The translations under genes and the position numbers were made by a program. DNA of 64,000 nt from Ancylomarina sp. DW003. Lineage in GTDB: Bacteria; Bacteroidota; Bacteroidia; Bacteroidales; Marinifilaceae. Below, one piece after another: positions 18,597 through 27,467 of this stretch; positions within the stretch are counted from its first letter, which is position 1; each line of letters opens with the position of its first letter. The DNA is taken from assembly GCF_029029505.1 (NCBI RefSeq), contig NZ_JAKJSD010000009.1, positions 1-64,000 on the forward strand, given 5' to 3'. Below the pieces are notes generated by a model. That model saw only the letters and a program-made list of their open reading frames with translations. It made no database searches and was not told the DNA's origin.

Positions 18597-19775
18597 TTGA
18601 AAACAGATTCGGAAAAGTTTAGGTTGATAGCGAAAACCTTCCATGGTTTAGAGGAAGTATTAGTTCAGGAATTAGAGAATTTAGGAGCTGAAGAAATTAA
18701 AATATTAAAGCGTGCGGTGAGTTTTGTAGGAGACAAAGCTTTGTTATATAAAACAAACCTACACCTAAGAACTGCAACTCGTGTTATCAAACCGATTCAC
18801 AAGTTTACAGCTCTTGATACCGATGAATTATACAAAGGTATTCAGGATATCGACTGGAGTGAATATTTGAATCTAAAAGATACTATTTCGATTGATAGTA
18901 CGATTAGCTCTGAAGATTTTAAACACTCTAAGTTTGTTACTTACAGAGTAAAAGATGCTATTGTCGATCAGTTTTATGAGAAAACTGGCGAACGTCCTTC
19001 TGTTCGTGTCGTAAATCCTAGTTTAAGAATCAATGTGCATATTGACAAGAATACATGCACAGTATCACTGGACAGTTCCGGAGAATCTCTTCACAAAAGA
19101 GGATATCGTGTAGCAGAAACTGCTGCACCTCTTAATGAAGTTATGGCTGCAGGTATGATTCTTATGTCTGAGTGGGATAAGAAAAGTAATTTTATTGACC
19201 CAATGTGTGGTTCCGGAACTTTGTTAATTGAGGCTGCCCTAATCGCTTATAACATACCTGCCGGTTTGTACCGTACAGAGTTTGGTTTCCAGAAATGGAG
19301 TGACTTTGATCAGGATCTTTGGGATGAGATTTACAATGAAGAAACTGAAGTTGATTACGATGGTAATATCATAGGTTGTGATATCTCTGATAAAGCAATG
19401 GAAATAGCTGAAGAGAATATTCGTAATGCAGGTTTAAGAAGAAAAATAAAGCTTAAAGTGATGCCTTTCCAACAATTTGTTCCTCCAGTTGAAAAAGGAA
19501 TTCTAATTACGAATCCTCCTTACGGTGAACGTCTGAAAGTTAAGGATTTAGAAGGACTTTATTCTATGATTGGTGAAAGATTGAAACACCAGTTTACCGG
19601 GTATGATGCATGGATATTAAGTTATGGTAAGGAGTGTTTTGATAGTGTTGGACTTCGTCCATCTAGAAAAGTAACTTTATTCAATGGTCCGTTGGAGTGT
19701 AAGTTCCAAAAATACTCTATGTTCGCTGGCAGTAAGAAGGATAACTATAAGAACAAAAAAGAAAGAGAAAGATAA
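18597..19775 (+). CDS. THUMP-domain class I SAM-dependent RNA methyltransferase (RlmL N-terminal type)
   Basis: 392 residues. N-terminal ferredoxin-like/THUMP RNA-binding part (about 1-160), then a Rossmann methyltransferase with SAM loop DPMCGSGTLLIEAA and catalytic NPPYGERL. It resembles the N-terminal half of E. coli RlmL, which makes m2G2445 in 23S rRNA. The RlmK half (m7G) is absent, as usual in this phylum. The start is TTG at 18597: no ATG exists upstream in frame, and KFRLIAKTFHGLEEVL aligns with family N-termini. The C-terminus is a basic tail (KKDNYKNKKERER) likely to touch rRNA. The specific target base is inferred by similarity only. Confidence 0.88.
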   Translation: MKTDSEKFRLIAKTFHGLEEVLVQELENLGAEEIKILKRAVSFVGDKALLYKTNLHLRTATRVIKPIHKFTALDTDELYKGIQDIDWSEYLNLKDTISIDSTISSEDFKHSKFVTYRVKDAIVDQFYEKTGERPSVRVVNPSLRINVHIDKNTCTVSLDSSGESLHKRGYRVAETAAPLNEVMAAGMILMSEWDKKSNFIDPMCGSGTLLIEAALIAYNIPAGLYRTEFGFQKWSDFDQDLWDEIYNEETEVDYDGNIIGCDISDKAMEIAEENIRNAGLRRKIKLKVMPFQQFVPPVEKGILITNPPYGERLKVKDLEGLYSMIGERLKHQFTGYDAWILSYGKECFDSVGLRPSRKVTLFNGPLECKFQKYSMFAGSKKDNYKNKKERER

Positions 19776-19807
19776 GTATTGAGATGTTAATCTTTTAGCT
19801 ATTTTAT

Positions 19808-19815
19808 TATATTTG
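19808..19815 (+). promoter_or_regulatory. -7 promoter element upstream of siaB
   Basis: TATATTTG matches TAnnTTTG and lies 34 nt before the siaB start. No clear -33 element. Confidence 0.45.
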
Positions 19816-19849
19816 TTGGGTAGAGATAATTTAATATAAAGATATTTCA

Positions 19850-20386
19850 ATGAGTTTTAACCTTAACCAGTGGTTTGCCGATAATGTGAGCGAAGACACC
19901 CTTTTTTATTACAAAGGGAGTGTTGGTTCTAAGAAGGTGACTGATATACTGGATAAGATTGAAGCAATTATGGATGAAAAAAACTTTCCACTAAAGGAGA
20001 GGAAAAAAATCCTGAATATTCTTATCGAACTGGTTCAGAATCTTTACCATCATGGTGAAAAATTTGAAGTCGATAATGCTTTTAAGAGTTATGGTTGTAT
20101 AATTTTTAACGATGAAGATGGTGGTTTGAAGATTGTATCTGCAAATTTCATTAAAATTGAAAGACTAAAAGTTTTTACAGATTATATTGATCATACCAAT
20201 TCTTTAGGACCTAATGAGCTTAAAGCATTATATAGAAAAGTCTTAGCTAATAATCATTATTCAGAAAAAGGTGGTGGTGGCTTAGGCATTATCAATATGA
20301 TAAGAAAAAGTGGAAATAAGCTTAAGTATTGTTCTCAACGAACTGAAGGGGAAAATTTCTTTTTAGTCCTAACTGTAAAAATTTAG
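19850..20386 (+). CDS. siaB: SiaB family protein kinase
   Basis: 178 residues of a GHKL-fold Ser/Thr kinase. The N-box is LIELVQNLYHHGE (E60, N64, H67/H68) and the glycine-rich lid GGGGLGIINM is near residue 140. In Pseudomonas aeruginosa SiaB phosphorylates SiaC, and the PPM phosphatase SiaA reverses this. Here the likely substrate is encoded 24 nt downstream, so they form an operon. The diguanylate cyclase SiaD and the membrane phosphatase SiaA of the Pseudomonas operon are not present in the window. The receiver-PP2C protein at 3857-5077 is a candidate functional replacement for SiaA. Confidence 0.85.
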   Translation: MSFNLNQWFADNVSEDTLFYYKGSVGSKKVTDILDKIEAIMDEKNFPLKERKKILNILIELVQNLYHHGEKFEVDNAFKSYGCIIFNDEDGGLKIVSANFIKIERLKVFTDYIDHTNSLGPNELKALYRKVLANNHYSEKGGGGLGIINMIRKSGNKLKYCSQRTEGENFFLVLTVKI

Positions 20387-20410
20387 TCAATAAAATAACG
20401 ATATTCTTTT

Positions 20411-20794
20411 ATGGATACTTTAATTATAGAAAGCAGCTCTAAAACACCGAAAGTAATATTCGATGCTGAAACAGGTGAATTATTAATTGAGGGGCGTTCG
20501 ATTCCCGAAAATTCGTTGGAGTTTTATATTCCCTTGATGGAGTGGTTAGAAGTTTATTCGAATGAAGTGAATACGGATACTGTTGTGCAGATGAAATTGG
20601 AATATTTTAATACCAGTTCATCAAAATGCATATTAGATTTTTTCAGAAAGCTTGAAGCAATTTCTAAACGTGGGAATAAGGTTACTGTAAACTGGTATTT
20701 CGAAGAAGATGATGAGGATATGATGGAGGCAGGAGAAGATTATAATGCCATTGTAGGATTGGATTTCGAACTGGTTGAGCAAAAAGAAGCTTAA
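20411..20794 (+). CDS. siaC: SiaC family regulatory phosphoprotein (DUF1987)
   Basis: 127 residues, the normal length for SiaC. The phosphoacceptor region EYFNTSSSKC places Thr68 exactly where Pseudomonas SiaC carries its regulatory phosphothreonine. In that organism unphosphorylated SiaC binds and activates SiaD. No GGDEF protein is seen here, so the effector is unknown. The C-terminal stretch EEDDEDMMEAGED is strongly acidic. Lies 24 nt after siaB and ends at a bidirectional terminator shared with mnmA. Confidence 0.87.
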   Translation: MDTLIIESSSKTPKVIFDAETGELLIEGRSIPENSLEFYIPLMEWLEVYSNEVNTDTVVQMKLEYFNTSSSKCILDFFRKLEAISKRGNKVTVNWYFEEDDEDMMEAGEDYNAIVGLDFELVEQKEA

Positions 20795-20813
20795 AATTGA
20801 CTATAAAATATAG

Positions 20814-20845
20814 AAAAGGGCTGATTCATATGAATCAGCCCTTTT
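20814..20845. terminator. Bidirectional terminator between siaC and mnmA
   Basis: A perfect 32-nt palindrome (AAAAGGGCTGATTCAT with its exact complement) with T-runs on both strands, placed between the two convergent genes. Confidence 0.9.
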
Positions 20846-20866
20846 TGTATATCAAATTGTTATTTA

Positions 20867-22045
20867 TTATTCTCCGTCTATAACACCCGAACCAATTAGC
20901 TCATCTCCATCGTACCAGGCAGCAAATTGGCCTGCAACAACAGCACGTTGCGGTTCATCAAATAGAATATACAAGCCATCTTTCTTAAAGTAAATGGTTC
21001 CCTTTTGTAAAGGCTGACGGTAACGAATTCGAATATCGTAACGTCTCTCACATTCTTCATTTGGCATTAAATCTTCACGAATCCAATGTGTTTTCTCTTT
21101 TGATATGAAAAGAGCCTTGCGTGCTAACAAAGGATGAGAATGTCCCATACCTGTATAAACGATATTCTCCTTAACATCGGTTCCAATGACGAACAAAGGC
21201 TCAGCTTTCCCGCCAACATTTAAACCTTTTCTCTGACCAACAGTAAAGAAATGGGCACCATTGTGATCGCCAACTTTCTTTCCATGATGTCTCTTGAAAT
21301 TGTAGGGTTTAGCCAAGTCAACCAATTCATCTGATTTAGGTAGAACCCGATGTGTATTTTCCGCAAGAACTTCAACAATAACACCAGGTTTAGCCTTAAG
21401 TTTCTGTTGCAAGAAAACAGGCAAATCTACTTTCCCAACAAAACAAATACCTTGAGAATCTTTCTTCTCTGCAGATGCTAGTTTAGCTTTTCTGGCGATT
21501 TCTCTTACTTCAGGCTTCTCAATTTCTCCAATTGGAAACATAGCTTTTGATAACTGTTCCTGCGAAAGCTGACAAAGAAAATAACTTTGATCTTTATTGT
21601 TATCTACACCTGCTAACAGACTATAAACTTCCTTACCATCAACAATTTTTGTTTCTTTTCGACAATAATGTCCTGTTGCAACGTAATCAGCACCAAGTTC
21701 AAGAGCTTTCTTCAAGAATACATCAAACTTAATTTCACGATTACAGAGAACATCTGGATTAGGCGTACGTCCCTGCTCATATTCCGAAAACATATAGTCG
21801 ATCACCTGAGCACGATATTCTGTGCTTAAATCGACAAAATGGAATGGAATACCTAATTTTTTAGCAACCATTTGAGCAAAAAGAACATCCTCTTCAAAAG
21901 GGCATTCTTCAGATTTAAGCCCAACTGTATCATTCCAGTTTTGCATAAATAAAGCCTCAACTTCGTAGCCTTGCTCTTTAAGTAAATAGGCTGCTACGCT
22001 TGAGTCAACACCACCCGACAACCCAATTACAACTTTTTTTGTCAT
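20867..22045 (-). CDS. mnmA: tRNA-specific 2-thiouridylase MnmA
   Basis: Adds sulfur to U34 of tRNA-Lys, -Glu and -Gln. P-loop [12 protein letters not shown] near the N-terminus. The two catalytic cysteines are in [12 protein letters not shown] and [12 protein letters not shown], and the C-terminal beta-barrel domain is complete. I set the start at ATG 22045 (392 residues), because a GGAG ribosome-binding site lies just upstream and the longer ATG at 22075 overlaps the -7 element. The sulfur donor partner (IscS/Tus-like) is not in the window. Monocistronic, convergent with siaC. Confidence 0.95.
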   Translation of the reverse strand: MTKKVVIGLSGGVDSSVAAYLLKEQGYEVEALFMQNWNDTVGLKSEECPFEEDVLFAQMVAKKLGIPFHFVDLSTEYRAQVIDYMFSEYEQGRTPNPDVLCNREIKFDVFLKKALELGADYVATGHYCRKETKIVDGKEVYSLLAGVDNNKDQSYFLCQLSQEQLSKAMFPIGEIEKPEVREIARKAKLASAEKKDSQGICFVGKVDLPVFLQQKLKAKPGVIVEVLAENTHRVLPKSDELVDLAKPYNFKRHHGKKVGDHNGAHFFTVGQRKGLNVGGKAEPLFVIGTDVKENIVYTGMGHSHPLLARKALFISKEKTHWIREDLMPNEECERRYDIRIRYRQPLQKGTIYFKKDGLYILFDEPQRAVVAGQFAAWYDGDELIGSGVIDGE

Positions 22046-22072
22046 TTCTAATTCTCCTTCGTTTTGAATCTG

Positions 22073-22103
22073 CAAATGTACTTATTAAAATTCTGAAGAG
22101 CAA
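22073..22103 (-). promoter_or_regulatory. Promoter of mnmA
   Basis: On the minus strand TTG (22101-22103), a spacer of about 19-20 nt and TACATTTG (22073-22080). It fixes the mnmA start downstream of 22067. Confidence 0.6.
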
Positions 22104-22199
22104 TATCGATTTTTTCGATGATTAGAATGCTTATTTTTAAACAAAATAAATTAATTTCGTATACTGTTGGATGAAACTATTAACTAAACATTAAATAAA

Positions 22200-23081
22200 A
22201 TGATAAGAAATCTATTCTTCATGTTTCTTGCTCTTTCGTGTCTGAATCTGAGTGCACAAGAGAGCCAGGATACTAGCTACTGGAAAAAGGGCGGTACGGC
22301 TGCTTTAACATTTTCACAGACTTCTTTAAGTAATTGGTCTGGTGGTGGTGACAATGCCATTTCGACCAATGCTCAATTAAACTTATTTGCTAATTACACT
22401 AAGGCTAAGAATGCGTGGGATAATACGTTGAAATTAGAGTATGGCTTATTAAAACAAGGTGATCAAGGTGTTCGTAAGAGTATTGATAAGATTGATTTCG
22501 TTACCAAGTATGGTCATCAGGCAAGTAAAAAATGGTACTATTCTGCATTACTGGATTTTAAAACACAATTTGCTAAAGGCTATAACTATGCAAAAAATGA
22601 GGATGAATCGGATGTGAAAGTGTCTAATTTTATGGCTCCTGCTTATATTTTACTATCACTGGGTATGGATTATAAGCCAAATGAAACATTCTCAGCATAT
22701 ATTTCTCCTATCACAGGAAAAACAACAGTTGTAAACGATGATGACTTATCAGATGCTGGCGCTTTTGGTGTTGATCCTGGTGATAAAATAAGAACAGAGT
22801 TTGGTGCTTTGTCGAAGTTAACTTTGAAAAAAACAATTGCAAAGAATGTTGACTTAAAGAGTACCTTAGACCTTTTTACGGCCTATGAGACGTTTGGAAA
22901 TATTGATGTGAATTGGGACTTGATGATTAACATGAAAGTTAATAAGTTCCTAACAGCTTCTATCAATACCACGTTAGTATATGACGATGATGTTGAGTAT
23001 GTGAATAAAGATGGCGTTAACAAAGGCGTAAAAGTTCAGTTCAAAGAGATATTAGGAATTGGATTAGCCTACAGCTTCTAG
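22200..23081 (+). CDS. DUF3078 family outer-membrane-type protein
   Basis: 293 residues with a signal peptide (RNLFFMFLALSCLNLSA, cut near 19). The mature part is rich in alternating aromatic/polar strands (NAWDNTLKLEYGLLK, KWYYSALLDFKTQF) and ends with an aromatic residue (LAYSF), as expected for an outer-membrane beta-barrel. The sequence WKKGGTAALTFSQTSLSNWS is the hallmark of DUF3078, a Bacteroidota family of unknown role. Single gene with its own terminator. Confidence 0.85.
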   Translation: MIRNLFFMFLALSCLNLSAQESQDTSYWKKGGTAALTFSQTSLSNWSGGGDNAISTNAQLNLFANYTKAKNAWDNTLKLEYGLLKQGDQGVRKSIDKIDFVTKYGHQASKKWYYSALLDFKTQFAKGYNYAKNEDESDVKVSNFMAPAYILLSLGMDYKPNETFSAYISPITGKTTVVNDDDLSDAGAFGVDPGDKIRTEFGALSKLTLKKTIAKNVDLKSTLDLFTAYETFGNIDVNWDLMINMKVNKFLTASINTTLVYDDDVEYVNKDGVNKGVKVQFKEILGIGLAYSF

Positions 23082-23101
23082 AAGTAAGACATAAAACATT
23101 A

Positions 23102-23135
23102 ATGCCTCTTGAGTTTATACTTGAGAGGCATTTTT
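23102..23135 (+). terminator. Intrinsic terminator after the DUF3078 gene
   Basis: 12-bp stem with two wobble pairs (23102-23113, 23120-23131) and a following T-run. Confidence 0.8.
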
Positions 23136-23239
23136 GTTTCAAAAATACAGTATAGATGAATCTGTACTAAAAAAAACATCCAATTCTCTACTGTTAAGCT
23201 AGCTTAAAAATTGTATTTTCGGGATAAATTAGATCTACT

Positions 23240-26200
23240 ATGTCATCACTGAATATATATCGAGCTTCTGCTGGATCAGGGAAAACCTATACACTTACAA
23301 GAGAATACCTTAAGCTTGTTTTCGAGGAGGCTATAAACTATAGAAGTATTCTGGCTGTAACCTTTACCAATAAGGCTACTGACGAAATGAAGTCTCGCAT
23401 ATTGAAGGAAATTTATATTCTTTCGAAAGGAGAAAAATCACCCTATGCCGAGGAATTAAAAGCTGCGAATAAGCTCGACAATAATGCTTTGCAAGTAAAG
23501 GCAAAAGAAATTCTTAATCGATTATTACATGATTACAGCCGGTTTTCAGTGACAACCATTGATAGTTTTTTTCAAAAAGTTGTTCGCTCTTTTACCCGAG
23601 AAATTGGTTTGCAAATGGGCTTTAATATTGAGCTCGATCAACGTAAAGTCTTAAATGAAGTTGTTGATTTATTGTTTCTCGATGTAGATGAAGATGCACA
23701 GTTGAGAGCCTGGCTTTCAGATTTTGCTGAATCGAAAATAAAAGAGGGAAAGACCTGGAATTTTAAGAATGATATTCTGGAAGTTGGTACCGAAGTTTTT
23801 AAGGAAGACTATATGAATTTCGATCAGGTTCTGATTGAAAAACTTTCTGATAAGAATTTCTTGAATGCCTATAGAAAAGGTTTAAAGCAAATAAAAGACG
23901 AGTTTGAAAATACACTTAAGGAAATTGGGACTAAAGCGATAGGTTTGATCGAAAATCAAGGCTTATCTCTAAGCGATTTTTCTTTTGGTAAATCAGGTTT
24001 TGCAAACTATTTCTATAAACTGCAAGCAGGGGATATGGCCGAGCCTGGAACGCGTGTGCTGGCAGCAGTAGACAATCCAGACAAATGGACAAGTGCCAAA
24101 GCAAGTGCCGATATAAAAGCTGCTGTTTCTTCGGTTTATTCTGCTGGTTTAGGATCCTTATTAAAGAATGCGGTTGAGTTTTTTCAGAATGAATGCCATC
24201 TATATTTTTCTACAGACAAGACACTTAAATATATTTATACGCTTGGTATCTTAACCGATATATCTAAAAAGATTCAGGCCTTTACCGAGGATGAGAATCT
24301 CTTTTTATTGTCTGATGCTTCCAGGTTGCTTAGGAGTATTATCGGAACAAATGATACCCCTTTTGTTTATGAGAAAATTGGTAATGTGTACAAGCATTTC
24401 ATGATTGATGAATTTCAGGATACCTCGTCTATGCAGTGGGACAACTTTCGACCTTTGGTTGGGAATTCGCTGGCAGAAGATAATAAATCATTGGTTGTAG
24501 GAGACGTGAAGCAATCGATTTACCGTTGGAGAAATGGCGATTGGAAACTACTTGCCGAACAATTGGATGTTGATTTTAAAGAGCAAGGTATTAATGGTTT
24601 GACCTTGGATTACAATTGGCGTAGCTCCAGGAATGTGATCAATTTTAATAATGCTTTGTATGCCATAGCATCGCAAGTCTTACAAAACGATTATAATAAT
24701 GCGATTCCATCAGGATTGGAAGACAAATTGAGCACGGAGCGAGAAAGAATACAAAATGCTTATGCCGACGTTTTTCAGAACTATCCGGGAGGAGATGATA
24801 AGAGCCCTGGCTACGTGAAAGCTAATATGCTTAAAGTAGAGAAAGGGGAGAAGTGGACAGATAAAGTTTTGGACCTTTTACCTGTTCAAATTGAGGAAAT
24901 TCAGGAGAAAGGATATCAGGCAGGAGATATGGCCATTCTTGTGAGAAATGGACGAGAAGGCGCTTTAATTGCGAATACCTTAATGGCATACCGAAACTCC
25001 GAATTAGCGAAAGCAAATGTCAATTATAACGTAATTTCAAACGAATCACTCTACCTCAAGAATGCTTCAGTTGTGAGTTTTCTGACTCACCTGTTAAGGT
25101 ATTTTATTTACCCGGAAGATAAAATTAATCTGGCATATCTGCTTCAAGAGTATAGTTTGTACTTAAAGGAAGATTCGCAGAACGATTATGATGAGATATT
25201 TGCTCAATCAGAGAACCCTGATGATGTGTTCAAAGGTTTATTCCCAAAGGAATTTACCGAGAATATTTCTTTTCTAAAGCGCCAGGCCTTATTCGATCTC
25301 GTGGAGCAACTGATCGATATTTTTGGCTTGAATAAGCACTCAACCGATTTCCCATACTTAGAAGCCTTTCAAGATCTTGTATTATCATTCTCGCGCAGCG
25401 ATTCGCCAGATTTGAATTCCTTTGTTGACTATTGGGAAGAGCGAAAGGATAAAGAGGTTATTTCCGTTTCCGATCATCAGGATGCTATCCGAATTTTAAC
25501 CATCCATAAATCCAAAGGTTTGGAATTTAAGGCTGTACTCATTCCATTTTGCGATTGGGATTTGGACGATGTAAAACATACAAAAATACTTTGGTGTCAG
25601 CCGGAATTAGAGGGCTTCAATAGCATAGATGTGTTGCCAATTCGATATGGATCCGATTTGAAGCAAACGATATACTACAAAGAATATTTTGCAGAGAAAC
25701 TACAAGCCTATATCGATAATTTGAACTTGCTTTATGTGGCAACCACTCGTGCCGAAGAAGTTTTAATCACCTATTGTCCTTTACCAACGACTCAGAAGTT
25801 TTCAAAGATAAGTCATTTACTGCATCATATTTTTGAGAATGCTGCTAAGTATTCTAATACGTTTCATGAGAAAGAAATCATTGATATGAATACCTATTGG
25901 AACGATGAAGATGAGTGTTTCGAGTTAGGTGAGCTGTCTCAAATTAAAAAGGAAGAAGAAAAAGCTGTGCTGGGATCAAGTATGACTGAGTACCCTGCTT
26001 CCATGCTCGATGATAGATTAAAATTACGTTCGCATGCAGCCGATTATTTCGACTTTTCAGAAGCGGCATCAATTGATAGCTTTGCACCTGTTAATAGAGG
26101 AAATATTTTGCATACCTTGTTTCAGAATATAAAGTACGCTGATGATCTTGAGAATGCTTTGTCTGAACTTAAGTTTGAAGGAAAGTTGGACGAATTACAA

Positions 26201-26509
26201 GTGACTGAAGTTAGAGAAATGGTTCAGTTATTATTTGAAAATCCTCAAATTAGCTCATGGTTTTCAAAGGAGTGGAACGTCATTAATGAACGAGATATTT
26301 TACTTGGAGAAGGAAACACTTTGCGACCGGATAGGGTTATTGTGAAAGAAGATCAGGCTATTGTAATTGATTATAAATTTGGGAAGAAGAAAGAAAAATC
26401 TCATATTCGTCAGGTTGCTGCTTATAAGAAGCTTCTTGAAAAAATGAAATATAAGCAGGTAAATGCCTTCATCCTGTATGGAAAATTAGATGAAATTGTA
26501 GAAGTTTAA
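23240..26509 (+). CDS. UvrD-type helicase with C-terminal PD-(D/E)XK nuclease (AddA/RecB-like)
   Basis: 1089 residues. Superfamily 1 helicase: Walker A ASAGSGKTYTL (10-20), motif Ia AVTFTNKATDEMK, Walker B IDEFQDTSSMQW near 392, later motifs DYNWRSS, LTIHKSKGLEF and LYVATTRAEE. A RecB-family nuclease domain ends the protein (DRVIVKEDQAIVIDYKFGKK, then QVAAY). This is the AddA-type subunit used in double-strand-break resection. In many Bacteroidota the AddB-like partner is adjacent. Here both neighbours are unrelated, so AddB must be elsewhere or absent. A 14-bp perfect palindrome TTAAGCTAGCTTAA (23194-23207) sits in the promoter region. Confidence 0.9.
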   Translation: MSSLNIYRASAGSGKTYTLTREYLKLVFEEAINYRSILAVTFTNKATDEMKSRILKEIYILSKGEKSPYAEELKAANKLDNNALQVKAKEILNRLLHDYSRFSVTTIDSFFQKVVRSFTREIGLQMGFNIELDQRKVLNEVVDLLFLDVDEDAQLRAWLSDFAESKIKEGKTWNFKNDILEVGTEVFKEDYMNFDQVLIEKLSDKNFLNAYRKGLKQIKDEFENTLKEIGTKAIGLIENQGLSLSDFSFGKSGFANYFYKLQAGDMAEPGTRVLAAVDNPDKWTSAKASADIKAAVSSVYSAGLGSLLKNAVEFFQNECHLYFSTDKTLKYIYTLGILTDISKKIQAFTEDENLFLLSDASRLLRSIIGTNDTPFVYEKIGNVYKHFMIDEFQDTSSMQWDNFRPLVGNSLAEDNKSLVVGDVKQSIYRWRNGDWKLLAEQLDVDFKEQGINGLTLDYNWRSSRNVINFNNALYAIASQVLQNDYNNAIPSGLEDKLSTERERIQNAYADVFQNYPGGDDKSPGYVKANMLKVEKGEKWTDKVLDLLPVQIEEIQEKGYQAGDMAILVRNGREGALIANTLMAYRNSELAKANVNYNVISNESLYLKNASVVSFLTHLLRYFIYPEDKINLAYLLQEYSLYLKEDSQNDYDEIFAQSENPDDVFKGLFPKEFTENISFLKRQALFDLVEQLIDIFGLNKHSTDFPYLEAFQDLVLSFSRSDSPDLNSFVDYWEERKDKEVISVSDHQDAIRILTIHKSKGLEFKAVLIPFCDWDLDDVKHTKILWCQPELEGFNSIDVLPIRYGSDLKQTIYYKEYFAEKLQAYIDNLNLLYVATTRAEEVLITYCPLPTTQKFSKISHLLHHIFENAAKYSNTFHEKEIIDMNTYWNDEDECFELGELSQIKKEEEKAVLGSSMTEYPASMLDDRLKLRSHAADYFDFSEAASIDSFAPVNRGNILHTLFQNIKYADDLENALSELKFEGKLDELQVTEVREMVQLLFENPQISSWFSKEWNVINERDILLGEGNTLRPDRVIVKEDQAIVIDYKFGKKKEKSHIRQVAAYKKLLEKMKYKQVNAFILYGKLDEIVEV

Positions 26510-26531
26510 ACAAACAATAAATTCCCATAAA

Positions 26532-27317
26532 ATGAGACTAATTTTAGTTGTATTATCAATCTTTTTGTTGTCATCGTGTAACTATATTATCGAGAAGCTT
26601 TCGTCTAAAGGTGAGGTGTACGATCAATCTGTTGTTGTTGACAGTAACTCTTCAGATAAGAAAACATTAAATGGTAAAGTTCGCTATAAATACCCGAGTG
26701 GGAAACTAAAATCCATCGTTAATTATAAGGATAATAAAAAAGTAGGTATCAGTCATACCTATTATGAAACGGGTGAGAAACAATATGAGATTCCCTACGT
26801 AGATGGAAAAAAAGATGGTGTGGTTAAGTGGTTTTATAAGAGTGGAAGATTATACCGATCGACGACTTATAAGGCTGGGAACAAGCACGGAATGCAGAAA
26901 AAATATTGGGAGAGTGGTAAGATAAAATCTAAAATGCTTTTCGAGAACAATATGATGTGCAAAGGCTTAAAGGAATTTACAAATACGGGTAAGCAAAAGG
27001 CTGAACCCAAGATTTTGGTGAAACAAGTGAATTTATTGAGACAATCAGATATGTACCATCTGGAGATTGGTATGGATAAGAAGTACCGAAAAGTACAGTT
27101 TTATATTGGGGAATTATTAAATGGCAAGTGTCTTCCTTTGAAAGTTAACTCTGTTTTGAGTGAGCTTGAGACAATTAAAGGGAAAGCTGTTTTCAAGTTT
27201 AGTATTCCCAGAGGACATAGTATTAATCGTGATATTCCTATTGTTGCTGTGGTTAAAACAAAGTATCAAAATGAGTATGTACTAAGTACAATAGAAAAGG
27301 TAAGTGTTAGAAACTAG
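26532..27317 (+). CDS. MORN-repeat lipoprotein (YwqK-like)
   Basis: 261 residues. Lipoprotein signal with lipobox LLSSC (C16). Residues about 45-150 form four or five MORN/YwqK-like repeats (YPSGKLKSIVNYKDNKKVG, YETGEKQYEIPYVDGKKDG, YKSGRLYRSTTYKAGNKHG, WESGKIKSKMLF). The C-terminal 110 residues match no family I know. Databases often label such proteins toxin-antitoxin antitoxins, but there is no toxin partner here and the lipid anchor argues against that. Begins 22 nt after the helicase-nuclease gene, so co-transcription is possible. Confidence 0.8.
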   Translation: MRLILVVLSIFLLSSCNYIIEKLSSKGEVYDQSVVVDSNSSDKKTLNGKVRYKYPSGKLKSIVNYKDNKKVGISHTYYETGEKQYEIPYVDGKKDGVVKWFYKSGRLYRSTTYKAGNKHGMQKKYWESGKIKSKMLFENNMMCKGLKEFTNTGKQKAEPKILVKQVNLLRQSDMYHLEIGMDKKYRKVQFYIGELLNGKCLPLKVNSVLSELETIKGKAVFKFSIPRGHSINRDIPIVAVVKTKYQNEYVLSTIEKVSVRN

Positions 27318-27364
27318 AATTGGAGATTTATGTTCATTTTGCAGATATCAAAGCATTGGGAGTG

Positions 27365-27394
27365 TTTTATCCTGAATTAAAGTCTTTATCTTTG
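27365..27394 (+). promoter_or_regulatory. Promoter of the nucleoid-associated protein gene
   Basis: TTTT (27365-27368), an 18-nt spacer and TATCTTTG (27387-27394). The leader would be about 65 nt. Confidence 0.5.
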
Positions 27395-27467
27395 CCTTTC
27401 CTTTCCAATACAAATTCATGTTTGGAGAAGAAGCAATAATCAAATAAGAAAATATAAAAGAGTAAGC

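Noticed and set aside
26532-27317. Toxin-antitoxin annotation for the MORN-repeat protein
   Set aside because: Protein has a lipoprotein signal and no toxin partner. The antitoxin label in databases comes from similarity to YwqK only.
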